Source: Bacteriovorax stolpii
Lineage (GTDB): Bacteria; Bdellovibrionota; Bacteriovoracia; Bacteriovoracales; Bacteriovoracaceae
Length of the DNA stretch: 64,000 bases
Assembly (NCBI RefSeq): GCF_002872415.1
Contig: NZ_CP025704.1
Location: forward strand, 2,294,001 to 2,358,000
Reading direction: 5' to 3'
Under the pieces are notes generated by a model, which worked only from the letters and a program-made list of their open reading frames with translations, had not been told where the DNA came from and searched no databases. Shown piece by piece: positions 53,630 through 62,737 of this stretch (positions are counted from its first letter, which is position 1; each line of letters starts with the position of its first letter). The position numbers and the translations under genes are program-made.

Positions 53630-54757
53630 ATGAAATTAAAAGCTTTTGTTTTTGTCCTGTTACTGGCCCTTTTTAACTCTCTTCCAACCTCGGTCCATGC
53701 CGAAGATTGTATGAAGATCATCAAGTCCATGCTCCCTAAGATGGACGCCCAGGTGGCCAAGACTATCGATCTCGATAGTCACTTGAACCACAGAAACTTC
53801 ATCGCTCAGTTTGCAAAGAAAAACAAAATCCCGGTCTTTTTCAAACAAAATGACCAAGGGGTGGATGTTCCGGTGATCCTGCTCAATGCCCAGAGCGGCC
53901 CAAAACTTCAGGCCTATTTGGAAAACAGCTTCGGGACTCAGGTCGCGCTTCAAAAAGACTGGAATAACGACCACGGTCTTCTGCGCGCTGGTAACTACAT
54001 TATCGATCTCGACACTCCAGGAGCGCGCGGGTTCGGTGAAATTGAAGAAACAGGTCTGGCATGGAAAAACCTTCAGACTTATCTGACGAGAAGAACCATC
54101 GGATCGAGCCCGACATTAGAAGTGTCATATCTTCTTACTCCCAACGAAAAGAGTGTCATCGACTACTACCAGAAAGTCAGACGTGCTGCTCTTTTTAGAG
54201 TTAAGTTTACTTTCGGAGGTCACGATGGACCTGACTACCCTAACCTTTTAAAGGGCGGTGGTGAGCACTGTTTTATTTTCTGTAAAGCACAGTCGGTTTA
54301 CTCTCACGTCTCAGAAATCAAAACAAGACTAAGTGCTCTGGGAATTAAAAATCCAGACAAGACTTTAGAAGACGCCAAAATCCAGAAGGCCATCGCTCAG
54401 GTGCAGACGCTGATTAATGAAACAGACCCAACAGATCTTCACTCTGAAATGCTGGCAGATAAAAAGACACTTGCTCTTTTTAGCAGCATCTATCCAAAAG
54501 AATTAAAAAATGACCAGAAGAAACTGGAAATGATCAATTGGTTAGTCTCTTATGACAGCTCGAAGAGATATGGTGAAGTTCTCGATGGTCTGGGAGTCAC
54601 TGGAGACTACGGTATTGATGATGCCATCAATAAGCGCGCCAGTGCGATCTTCGTTTACGATGAAGGCGCTGACCCTGCAGCTTTTAACAACGCAAACTAT
54701 AGCAACTTCGGTAAATTTGTAAGCTGGCCTGCAACTAAACAATACCCTGTGGATTAG
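53630..54757 (+). CDS. Exported protein related to the N-terminal region of the next two genes
   Basis: 375 residues from ATG 53630, chosen because a typical signal peptide (KLKAFVFVLLLALFNSL, cleaved near VHAED) starts there. The mature protein begins EDCMKIIKSMLPKMD, matching DPCTDLVKALIAK downstream. It has the same order of features: a segment ISYLL/EVSYLLTPNEKSVIDYY comparable to YSHLIQLKPDEAKNVKHF, then a Cys pair HCFIFCKAQ comparable to PCKSDNCVAW. It lacks the CoA-transferase module. It lies five bases before the next gene. Function unknown. Confidence 0.75.
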   Translation: MKLKAFVFVLLLALFNSLPTSVHAEDCMKIIKSMLPKMDAQVAKTIDLDSHLNHRNFIAQFAKKNKIPVFFKQNDQGVDVPVILLNAQSGPKLQAYLENSFGTQVALQKDWNNDHGLLRAGNYIIDLDTPGARGFGEIEETGLAWKNLQTYLTRRTIGSSPTLEVSYLLTPNEKSVIDYYQKVRRAALFRVKFTFGGHDGPDYPNLLKGGGEHCFIFCKAQSVYSHVSEIKTRLSALGIKNPDKTLEDAKIQKAIAQVQTLINETDPTDLHSEMLADKKTLALFSSIYPKELKNDQKKLEMINWLVSYDSSKRYGEVLDGLGVTGDYGIDDAINKRASAIFVYDEGADPAAFNNANYSNFGKFVSWPATKQYPVD

Positions 54758-54762
54758 AAAAT

Positions 54763-57087
54763 ATGAAAAATAAAATGCAGACTTTATTCTTTTTATTTGC
54801 GCTGCTCTTTTCGTTTAACGTCTATGCTGATCCGTGTACGGATTTAGTCAAGGCCTTAATCGCCAAACAAGACATGCCGGGAATGGAAAAGACCGGTGAA
54901 CTTGTCGGACGTTTAAAAAAATTCGCCGATGCCAATAAACTTCCCTATCAGATCCTGGAAGTTGGTCCGGCAGAAAGGCGAGTGCAAAAACTCTTTGTTG
55001 CCCTGGACATGACAGACGATGCACTGGTGGCGAAATACTTAAAAGAGTTCAATCTCGACAGTGCTGATAAACCGACACTCGCTTTAGAGTTTGGTTTTGA
55101 AGTTCCAAACGAATACGTTTCCGGAGTCCTTCGTACATCTGCCGATCCGAAGGCGCAGATTTATCGTTGGGGTAAACTAGACCTCACTCGCGATGAATGG
55201 GCCAAAGAATGGATGATCAAAGGTGGATTCAACCGCTACCCGGAAAGAGAACATAACCCGGTTTGGGGTTACTCTCACCTTATCCAGTTAAAACCTGATG
55301 AAGCAAAAAACGTAAAACACTTTTTGAAAAATCCAGAAGAGCGCGGTCCATGTAAATCAGACAACTGCGTGGCCTGGACAGCAAGTATCGAATTAGGAAA
55401 AACTAAAACTGGTGCCACAGATGAAGAGCGCAAGTACCTCTTTAACGAGCTGGGTGTTTCACGTTCATCGGCCCACTATGAAATCGGTCGTCGCCTGATG
55501 CACGCTGCGAGTGAGCGTCACTCGGGTGTGGTTGTCTTTGTAAACGGTAAAGAAGGAACGGCCGCTTTTAAGAAAAACTTAGCGGGCCTTCTGCCACCAG
55601 AACCGCAAATCCCTTACTCAAACATCATCAAGGGATTAGGTCACGATCCAAAAGGTGAACTGATGCAAGCTGTGGGAAAACTTCCTGACGGCGCACGCAT
55701 CTTCTTCCCTATCGCGGCCGGAGCATCTCCAGAAGCGATGAGTGCCTTGATTCAAGCGGCACCAAAACTTAAAAAAGGTTTTGAAATTTCTTTATTAGTT
55801 AACGGGATCAACGAGTCGACTTTAAGAAAAGGGGCCGAGCTTGCTGATGGAAAAATCCGCTTTAAGTCTTTCTTCGTGGGATCGAACATGAGAAAGCTTC
55901 ACGGCGAAGGTTATGTTAAATATGTACCGGGTTACTTAAGTGACTTTCCTCGCTATATGAAAGATCCGACAATGAAAGATTTTAAATACGACGCTATCGT
56001 TGTACGTGTCTCTCCTGCGGATAAAAACGGGAACCACTCTCTTGGGCCTAACCACGATATGATCCATGCGATCTTAGAAGGTAACCCAAAAGTAAAAATC
56101 ATTGCCGAAATCAATGAGAACGTTCCTTTTACAACGGGTGATAACATCATTCATACCAGCCAGATTACGGCTTCGTTTAAAAGTAAAGCTGCTCTTGCCG
56201 GACCTCCAGTTGTTCCATTCACGAACGTTGAAAAACGCATTGGTGAAGAGCTTGGTGGTTTAATTGACAGTGGCTCTACTCTGCAAATTGGTATTGGTAA
56301 CATTTTCGGCGGACTTCCTGATGGTCTTCAAAATGCCGGGAAGAAAAACCTGAAAATCTCTACCGAGATGTTTGGTGATAGTTTAAAAGACATTATGGAG
56401 CGCGGGATTGCTAAAAAAGCAGAAACCGGATTCGCTTATGGTTCTGAGGATCTTTATAAGTGGCTTAATAAAAATAAGTCCGTAAAGTTTGTCACAACTG
56501 AAGCAGTAAACTCTCCAGCAAATATTCAAAACACGGATAAGTTCCACGCAGTCAACACTGCTCTACAAGTCCGCTTAACCGGAGATGTGAACGCTGAGTT
56601 TGGGCCGGAAGGACGACTTTCAAGCCCAGGTGGACAAGTGGAGTTTATGTCAGGGGCCGCAAGAAGTAATGGTGGTAAATCAATTATCGCCATCAGATCG
56701 ACGGCGAAAAATGGAGAGCTTTCAAGTATCGTTCTCGATCTTTATAACGGACACGTAACGACACCTGCAGAAAGTGTTCACTATGTAGTTACTGAATACG
56801 GAACTGCGGTTTTAAAAGGCCGCACGACTGGTGATAGAGCGGTGGCGTTGATTAACGTTGCCCACCCTAAATTCAGGGAAGCTCTTCGCGATGAAGCTCT
56901 GGAGAAAAACATTATCTCTCCTGCTGAAGCCAGCGAGATTATCCTGGATGCTCCAGTGGTTGCTGACTTTGTTGTCCGCCCTTACCAAGGTCGTGCGATT
57001 GCCAGCCATCAGGAAGGATTCTTCGAGCGCATTTGGAACGCGATTAATATTAACTTTTTTCATGTTTTTAAAATTTACTCACACTAG
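54763..57087 (+). CDS. Exported acetyl-CoA hydrolase/CoA-transferase-like fusion, copy 1
   Basis: 774 residues. Signal peptide (about 1-22, ending VYADP), then an unknown region (about 25-280) with GYSHLIQL (His172) and PCKSDNCVAW (Cys197, Cys202), an order seen in permuted papain-like folds. From about 285 to 750 lies a full acetyl-CoA hydrolase/CoA-transferase: IFFPIAAGASPEAMSALI, RFKSFFVGSNMRKLHGEG, VVRVSPADKNGNHSLG, LQIGIGNIFGGLPDGL, STEMFGDS (Glu535, probably the family's catalytic Glu), GGQVEFMSGAARS, and ESVHYVVTEYGTAVLKG. CoA enzymes are cytoplasmic, so export is very unusual. Coupled to both neighbours. Confidence 0.85.
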   Translation: MKNKMQTLFFLFALLFSFNVYADPCTDLVKALIAKQDMPGMEKTGELVGRLKKFADANKLPYQILEVGPAERRVQKLFVALDMTDDALVAKYLKEFNLDSADKPTLALEFGFEVPNEYVSGVLRTSADPKAQIYRWGKLDLTRDEWAKEWMIKGGFNRYPEREHNPVWGYSHLIQLKPDEAKNVKHFLKNPEERGPCKSDNCVAWTASIELGKTKTGATDEERKYLFNELGVSRSSAHYEIGRRLMHAASERHSGVVVFVNGKEGTAAFKKNLAGLLPPEPQIPYSNIIKGLGHDPKGELMQAVGKLPDGARIFFPIAAGASPEAMSALIQAAPKLKKGFEISLLVNGINESTLRKGAELADGKIRFKSFFVGSNMRKLHGEGYVKYVPGYLSDFPRYMKDPTMKDFKYDAIVVRVSPADKNGNHSLGPNHDMIHAILEGNPKVKIIAEINENVPFTTGDNIIHTSQITASFKSKAALAGPPVVPFTNVEKRIGEELGGLIDSGSTLQIGIGNIFGGLPDGLQNAGKKNLKISTEMFGDSLKDIMERGIAKKAETGFAYGSEDLYKWLNKNKSVKFVTTEAVNSPANIQNTDKFHAVNTALQVRLTGDVNAEFGPEGRLSSPGGQVEFMSGAARSNGGKSIIAIRSTAKNGELSSIVLDLYNGHVTTPAESVHYVVTEYGTAVLKGRTTGDRAVALINVAHPKFREALRDEALEKNIISPAEASEIILDAPVVADFVVRPYQGRAIASHQEGFFERIWNAININFFHVFKIYSH

Positions 57088-57093
57088 TAATAA

Positions 57094-59424
57094 ATGAAAA
57101 ACTTAGTTTTTTTATTCGTTCTTCTTTTTTCTCTTAACACCTACGCCGATCCTTGTATGGATCTGGTTAAGGCGTTAATTGCCAAGAAAAAAGATATGCC
57201 GTCGCTGGAACACACCAGTGAACTGGTGAAGCGTTTAAAAAACTTTGCTGATGAAAACGCGCTTCCTTACCAAATCCTGGAAGTCGGGCCCAGCAATCGT
57301 AAAGTGCAAAAACTCTTCGTCGGTCTGGATGCGACCGACGAAGCTTTAGTTGAGCGCTACCTAAAAGAATTTAATCTCGAGGACACTAAAAAACCAACAC
57401 TCGCACTAGAGTTTGGTTTTGAAGTTCCAGATGAGTATGTTTCCGGTGTCCTTAGGACATCATCAGATCCAGACGCACCTATTTACCGTTGGGGTGAACA
57501 AGACATTCCACGACGTGAATGGGTCCGCGATTGGATGATCCAGGGTGGTGGTGATTACAAAGGTAAAACTGATCACCCTGAACGCTTAAAAAATCCCGTT
57601 TGGGGTTACTCGCACTTAATTCAGCTCTCCCCTGATGAAGGAAAGAACGTTAAAGTCTTCCTGAAAAAACCAGGAGAGCGCGGGCCATGTAAATCAGACA
57701 ACTGTATTGCCTGGACGACTGGGATTGAACTAGGAGTCACGAAAAAAACCGCGACTGATGAAGAGCGCAAGTATCTCTTTAATGAGCTGGGTGTTTCACG
57801 CTCCTCTGCTCACTATGAAATTGGCCGCCGTCTTATGCACGCTGCAAACGAAAGACACTCAGGTGTCGTTGTTTTCTTAAACGGACAAAAAGGTCTAACC
57901 GCTTTCAATAAGACACTGCCAAAGTTTCTTCCACCGGAACCACAGATCCCCTATACTAACATCATCAAAGGTCTGGGGCACGATCCAAACGGTGAATTGA
58001 TGACAGCGCTAAAAGTTGTCCCTGATGGAAGCAGGATTTTCTTTCCGATTGCGGCCGGAGCTTCTCCAGAAGCGATGAGTGCGCTTATTCAAAAAGCGGC
58101 CGGGCTAAAAAAAGGTTTCGACATTTCTATTTTAGTTAACGGGATTAACGAATCAACACTTCGTCAGGGAGCTGAGCTTGCTGACGGAAAAATCCGCTTC
58201 AACTCTTTTTTCGTTGGCTCAAATATGAGAAAGCTTCACGGAGAAGGAAAAGTTAAATACATCCCGGGATACTTAAGTGACTTCCCTCGTTTTATCCGCG
58301 ACCCAAATATGAAAGACTTTAAGTACGACGCCATCGTCGTGCGCGTCTCTCCTGCTGATAAAAACGGAAACCACTCTCTTGGGCCTAACCACGATATGAT
58401 CCACGCGATCTTAGAAGGAAACCCGAAAGTAAAAATCATTGCTGAAATCAATGAGAACATTCCTTTTACGACCGGTGATAACATTATCCATAAAAGTAAA
58501 ATCGCCGGAAGTTTCAAAAGTACTGCGAAACTCGCTGGCCCTCCGGTTGTTCCTTTAACTGATGTAGAAAAGAAGATCGGTCTTTATTTAGGAAAACTTA
58601 TCGACAGCGACTCCACCCTGCAAATCGGTATCGGAAATATCTTCGGTGGGATTGCTGACGGATTACAAAAAGCTAAAAAGAAAAATCTTTTTATCTCCAG
58701 TGAGATGTTTGGAGATAGCTTAAAAGACATTATGGAACGAGGGATTGCCGCCAAAGCGGAAACCGGATTTGCTTATGGTTCAGATGATCTCTATAAATGG
58801 CTGCACAAAAATAAAGCGGTGAAGTTTGTTTCCACTGAAGTGGTGAACTCTCCGGCCAATGTTCAAAATAAAGAGAAATTCCATGCGGTGAACACTGCCC
58901 TACAAGTTCGTTTAACCGGGGATGTAAACGCAGAGATGGGGCCTGAAGGTCGCCTTTCAAGTCCAGGTGGACAAGTTGAATTCATGTCTGGCGCTGCCCG
59001 CAGTATCGGTGGGAAATCAATTATCGCCATTAGATCAACGGCCAAAAAAGGCGAAATGTCTTCGATCGTTTTAGATTTATATGATGGTCACGTGACAACC
59101 CCGGCCGAAAGCGTTCAGTTCGTTGTTACTGAATACGGTGTCGCCACGCTTAGAGGAAAAACCACTAGCGAGCGCGCCATTGAACTCATCAACGTCGCTC
59201 ACCCAAAATTCAGAGAAGAGCTTCGCGATGAGGCCATTGAGAGAAACATTATCTCCCCTGCTGATGCCAATGATATTAAACTTGATGTGCCGGAAATTGC
59301 TGATCACCCAGTGATCATGCAGGGACGAGCTATTGCGAGTGAGAAACCAGGCCTTCTTGAAAGCATCAGTGCCTGGTTCTCGTCAATTTTTCTTAATATC
59401 TCCACACTGCACTTGCCCAGGTAA
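57094..59424 (+). CDS. Exported acetyl-CoA hydrolase/CoA-transferase-like fusion, copy 2
   Basis: 776 residues, colinear with copy 1 along its whole length and very similar. Signal peptide about 1-19 (ending TYADP), N-terminal Cys/His region (GYSHLIQLSPDE, PCKSDNCIAW) and a complete CoA-transferase module (ISSEMFGDSLKDIMERG, GGQVEFMSGAARS, VQFVVTEYGVATLRG). The YRWGEQDIPRREW and GDYKGKTDHPER stretches differ and include a short insertion. The C-terminus (LESISAWFSSIFLN) is amphipathic and differs from copy 1. It starts six bases after copy 1 and overlaps convergent fabH by 32 bases. Confidence 0.85.
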   Translation: MKNLVFLFVLLFSLNTYADPCMDLVKALIAKKKDMPSLEHTSELVKRLKNFADENALPYQILEVGPSNRKVQKLFVGLDATDEALVERYLKEFNLEDTKKPTLALEFGFEVPDEYVSGVLRTSSDPDAPIYRWGEQDIPRREWVRDWMIQGGGDYKGKTDHPERLKNPVWGYSHLIQLSPDEGKNVKVFLKKPGERGPCKSDNCIAWTTGIELGVTKKTATDEERKYLFNELGVSRSSAHYEIGRRLMHAANERHSGVVVFLNGQKGLTAFNKTLPKFLPPEPQIPYTNIIKGLGHDPNGELMTALKVVPDGSRIFFPIAAGASPEAMSALIQKAAGLKKGFDISILVNGINESTLRQGAELADGKIRFNSFFVGSNMRKLHGEGKVKYIPGYLSDFPRFIRDPNMKDFKYDAIVVRVSPADKNGNHSLGPNHDMIHAILEGNPKVKIIAEINENIPFTTGDNIIHKSKIAGSFKSTAKLAGPPVVPLTDVEKKIGLYLGKLIDSDSTLQIGIGNIFGGIADGLQKAKKKNLFISSEMFGDSLKDIMERGIAAKAETGFAYGSDDLYKWLHKNKAVKFVSTEVVNSPANVQNKEKFHAVNTALQVRLTGDVNAEMGPEGRLSSPGGQVEFMSGAARSIGGKSIIAIRSTAKKGEMSSIVLDLYDGHVTTPAESVQFVVTEYGVATLRGKTTSERAIELINVAHPKFREELRDEAIERNIISPADANDIKLDVPEIADHPVIMQGRAIASEKPGLLESISAWFSSIFLNISTLHLPR

Positions 59425-60406
59425 ACCCTGAACCAAAAGCGGCGCTGGCCACAAGCATTCCTTTTTTCAGGACACCTGCTTTAATTGCATCATTCATTCC
59501 CAATGGGATAGTCGCTGCAGTTGTATTCCCGTAGCTTTGAATCGTATTAAAAACTTTCGACTCCGGGATATTGAGCATCTCTGCTACTTTTGAATTGATT
59601 CTCAGGTTGGCCTGATGAAAAAGGAAAACATCGACATCGTTTAATGTCACACCCGCTTCTTTACAAGAATGCACTAAACACTCTGCCATTCTCTTTGTTG
59701 CATGAACGAAAACGGTCTTACCATTCATTTGAGGGAAGTGTTGACCTTCTTCCAGCATATGGTGATTAATTCTATCTTTTCCAAGAGCATTTCCAGGAGC
59801 TGGAATCCAAAGTTCTTTTGCGTAAGCTCCATCAGCATATAAATGCGTGGTCATAATGCGCGAGTCTGTTTTGTCATTAGTCAGGTCTTTTCTTGAAACA
59901 ACAACTGCTCCTGCCCCGTCACCGAATAAAACCGCAACGTTTCTGCCGTTAGGAGTTTTATCAAGTCCCTTGGAGTGAACTTCTGCCCCAACAACTAAAA
60001 TATTTTTGTGTGATCCACTTAGGATAAATTTATCAGCGATACTTAGGCCGTAAATAAAACCGGTGCACTGCTGGCGAATATCGAGCACAGCAATCTCAGG
60101 CAGGTCTAGTTTTGCTTGAAGAAAACACCCTGTCCCCGGGAAATCATGATCAGGGCTTAGAGTGGCGAAGATAATCATATCGATGTCTTTTTTATCAAGA
60201 CCAGCATTCTTAATGGCCTCAAGGCTCGCGTGAACTGCAAGATCCGATGTAGAAACATCCGCATCAACCCAACGGCGCTCTACAATCCCCGTTCTTTGCT
60301 GAATCCATTCGTCTGATGTGTCCATCATTTTTTCCAAATCAAAGTTCGTGTAAACTTTTGGCGGAACGTAAGAGCCGACACCCGTGATTTCACTTCTATA
60401 TTTCAT
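59393..60406 (-). CDS. fabH: Beta-ketoacyl-ACP synthase III
   Basis: 337 residues. Initiates fatty-acid synthesis by condensing an acyl-CoA with malonyl-ACP. Thiolase fold with Cys114 in QQCTGFIYGL, His in LFHQANLRI and Asn in SYGNTTAATIPL, plus SDEWIQQRTGI near the N-terminus and GSGFTWASAVWRY at the end. The gene is not adjacent to other fab genes. It overlaps the convergent CoA-transferase-like gene by 32 bases. Confidence 0.95.
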   Translation of the reverse strand: MKYRSEITGVGSYVPPKVYTNFDLEKMMDTSDEWIQQRTGIVERRWVDADVSTSDLAVHASLEAIKNAGLDKKDIDMIIFATLSPDHDFPGTGCFLQAKLDLPEIAVLDIRQQCTGFIYGLSIADKFILSGSHKNILVVGAEVHSKGLDKTPNGRNVAVLFGDGAGAVVVSRKDLTNDKTDSRIMTTHLYADGAYAKELWIPAPGNALGKDRINHHMLEEGQHFPQMNGKTVFVHATKRMAECLVHSCKEAGVTLNDVDVFLFHQANLRINSKVAEMLNIPESKVFNTIQSYGNTTAATIPLGMNDAIKAGVLKKGMLVASAAFGSGFTWASAVWRY

Positions 60407-60617
60407 AAAAACCTCAATTCATTTAGACTAATTTTATTATTTTAATCCAATCCTAAAAATATTCAAACAATTCTCTGACGTAATAGCTCTGCCATCTATA
60501 CTGGAGTCATTTCCTCCAATGAAAAAAGGTTGTCAAAGCACTCTAGTATTACGACAATAAAAATACATTAAATACAAAAGCGAATCTGTCTAAATACTTT
60601 TAAAAGGATGTAGAATT

Positions 60618-61445
60618 ATGAAGACGATGCTAGCGCTCCCGCTTGTTCTTTGGGCCATTAATGCTACTGCAAGTGTAAGCTATTATCCCGAGTCAACTGT
60701 TGCGAAGTTTACTAATCAGAAAACTTCTCAAACTGATCTGCGCAATGAAATTTTTAATCTGTCTGAAAAAATTCACATCAAGAATGAAGGCACAAGTGAC
60801 ACTTTAAGTGACTCTTGTCCTGATGAAAGTGATTGCAGTGAACAAAGAAAAGACATGACTTATCAAGAGGCCAGAGAACTGATGTTCGGCGATCTTTTTT
60901 TAGTCACTCATGGAAATAAAAAATACTCGGTTAAAGAAGTCTACTGCAACATCGAAGTTGACCAGACTCAAGGTGTAGGTCCGGGAAAAATCCCTAATCC
61001 CAATGTAATTAATTGTGAACACACCTGGCCTCAGAGTAAGTTCTCTAAACAATTTCCTTCAGAGCTTCAAAAGACCGACCTGCACCATCTATTTCCAGTG
61101 GACATGAAGGCCAACTCAACAAGAAGCAACAACCCTTTTGCTGAAGTTGATGGAAAGGCCACTCATAGCAATTGCCAGGACTCAATGATCGGAAATGCGA
61201 TCGGTACAAGTATCAGATCGTTTGAGCCGCCTATTGAACACCGTGGAAATGTAGCGAGAGCTCTTTATTATTTCTCTACAAGATATAAAATGAATATTGA
61301 TGCCACTCAGGCAAAATACTTAAAAAAATGGAATGCAGAAGATCCGGTGGATGAAGCTGAGATGAAGCGCAATGAAAAGATCATGCAGCTTCAGGGAAAC
61401 AGAAACCCGTTCGTCGATTACCCGGAACTTGTTAATCGCTTGTAA
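60618..61445 (+). CDS. Secreted endonuclease I-family nuclease
   Basis: 275 residues. Signal peptide about 1-19 (ending NATAS). The nuclease domain (about 80-270) carries the beta-beta-alpha metal motif INCEHTWPQSKFS (Cys133, Glu134, His135), TDLHHLFPVD and KANSTRSNNPFAEV. Such enzymes cut DNA nonspecifically in the periplasm or outside the cell. AAAGGA lies upstream of the ATG. It is the first gene of a three-gene run with a lipoprotein and TapT. In a predator it would degrade prey DNA, feeding the nucleoside route that includes deoC (inference). Confidence 0.92.
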   Translation: MKTMLALPLVLWAINATASVSYYPESTVAKFTNQKTSQTDLRNEIFNLSEKIHIKNEGTSDTLSDSCPDESDCSEQRKDMTYQEARELMFGDLFLVTHGNKKYSVKEVYCNIEVDQTQGVGPGKIPNPNVINCEHTWPQSKFSKQFPSELQKTDLHHLFPVDMKANSTRSNNPFAEVDGKATHSNCQDSMIGNAIGTSIRSFEPPIEHRGNVARALYYFSTRYKMNIDATQAKYLKKWNAEDPVDEAEMKRNEKIMQLQGNRNPFVDYPELVNRL

Positions 61446-61451
61446 TAAATT

Positions 61452-62039
61452 ATGAAATATTTCCCTTACCTCTTTCTTCTCCTTGTCGTCGCCTGTAGCT
61501 CGACCGAAGAAAAAACTGAACCTAAAACTTATTCTGATGAAACTAACCGCGCTTTTTTACAAATTGAGCGCGGTGATTCTTATTACATGAAAAGGCCGGC
61601 CAAAAGCACTCCGCCACCTCAGGTGAAGTCTCCTCATCAAACGCGTCAGGCAACTCGTCCGGTTTACCGCGAAGATGTGAGGCCGGCCGAGATCGTGGTG
61701 AAACCTGCCAGACGTGAAGAAAAACCTTCAAGAGAAGAAATCGTCATTGACGAAAAAATCAATTATCAGGAACCACAAAAGGAAAAATCGATTACGACGA
61801 TAATCCCGAAGTCTCAACCTAAAACAAAAAAAAGTGCTCAGATGGATGAGCGCCTGATTGAGATCAACCAGAACCTGGCCTTCTACTGTATGAAACACAG
61901 AAAGGACGCCCGTTTTGGAGACAGTGAAGAAAGGTGTATGAGTTTTGTAAACCAGTCTCTTGAGGACTGTCAGAAAGTTCACAAGACTCCGGATAAAAAA
62001 CTCCTAAGCTGTATTCAAACGAAATTAAAGCGCAGGTAA
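61452..62039 (+). CDS. Hypothetical lipoprotein
   Basis: 195 residues. A signal peptide with lipobox LVVAC (lipidated Cys at about residue 15) precedes a long charged Pro/Lys/Arg/Glu-rich linker (about 20-130, no hydrophobic core) and a C-terminal helical domain of about 60 residues with four Cys (FYCMKHR, ERCMSF, EDCQKV, LSCIQT) that could form two disulfides. Probably anchored in the outer membrane with a small cysteine-rich head. No family recognised. Six bases after the nuclease gene and two before the next. Confidence 0.75.
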   Translation: MKYFPYLFLLLVVACSSTEEKTEPKTYSDETNRAFLQIERGDSYYMKRPAKSTPPPQVKSPHQTRQATRPVYREDVRPAEIVVKPARREEKPSREEIVIDEKINYQEPQKEKSITTIIPKSQPKTKKSAQMDERLIEINQNLAFYCMKHRKDARFGDSEERCMSFVNQSLEDCQKVHKTPDKKLLSCIQTKLKRR

Positions 62040-62041
62040 AA

Positions 62042-62698
62042 ATGATGGAACAATACAATTTAGATTACTCTTTTACGAGCGAAAGCCGTGCCTTTTGTCA
62101 GCAGTGTGATTTCTTAAAATCGCGTTGCCTATGTGACACTTTAAAAACGATTCCGAACAATATTCACTTAATCGTGCTTCAGCACCCGAGTGAAACCAAG
62201 CACCCGCTCAACACTGTTCGCATTATGAAGAAAAGTTTTAAAGAGATGACTGTGATGGTGGGAGAAGACTTCACTAATGATTTAAAGCTCAACACACTTC
62301 TTTGTGACCCGAAAAATAGGTGCGCTCTTCTCTATCCAGGTCAAGATGCAAAAGTCCTGGAGTCAACACCTGCAACTAATGAAGTCATCACTCACCTTTT
62401 ACTGATTGATGGGACGTGGAGAAAAGCTAAAAAGATTTATCTCTCTTCACCTAATTTGCAAAAACTCCCGGCCATTAAGTTAGCTCCGGAAGAAAAATCA
62501 GATTACAGAATCAGAAAGGCTCCGGCGGAAAATGCTCTTTCAACACTAGAAGCAAGTGTTGAAGCTTTAAAAATACTAGAACCAAAACTAGATACAGCTT
62601 CGGCCGTCGCTTCATTTCAAAAGATGATTGACCTACAGATTCAGAAAATGGGCCGAGTGGTTTATCAGACCAATTATTTAGACAAAAAAAAGGAGTAA
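62042..62698 (+). CDS. tapT: tRNA-uridine aminocarboxypropyltransferase (DTW family)
   Basis: 218 residues. Transfers the aminocarboxypropyl group of S-adenosylmethionine to uridine (acp3U) in tRNA. The N-terminal zinc-type cysteines FCQQCDFLKSRCLCD, LQHPSETKHPLNTVRI, the DTW-family signature LLIDGTWRKAKKIY and YRIRKAP with ALSTLEASVEAL are all present. It follows the lipoprotein gene closely. Its stop codon lies inside the terminator stem, so the transcript ends immediately. Confidence 0.9.
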   Translation: MMEQYNLDYSFTSESRAFCQQCDFLKSRCLCDTLKTIPNNIHLIVLQHPSETKHPLNTVRIMKKSFKEMTVMVGEDFTNDLKLNTLLCDPKNRCALLYPGQDAKVLESTPATNEVITHLLLIDGTWRKAKKIYLSSPNLQKLPAIKLAPEEKSDYRIRKAPAENALSTLEASVEALKILEPKLDTASAVASFQKMIDLQIQKMGRVVYQTNYLDKKKE

Positions 62699-62716
62699 CT
62701 CTCGTTACTCCTTTCT
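62692..62716. terminator. Bidirectional terminator overlapping the tapT stop
   Basis: Stem GGAGTAAC/GTTACTCC with loop TCTC (62692-62711), followed by TTTCTT and preceded by seven A. The tapT TAA is within the left arm. It also terminates the convergent HiPIP gene. Confidence 0.88.
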
Positions 62717-62737
62717 TATTTTTAATTTATTTAAAAA

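Noticed and set aside
53660-53974. Minus-strand frame of 104 codons
   Set aside because: Antisense shadow of the exported 375-residue protein.
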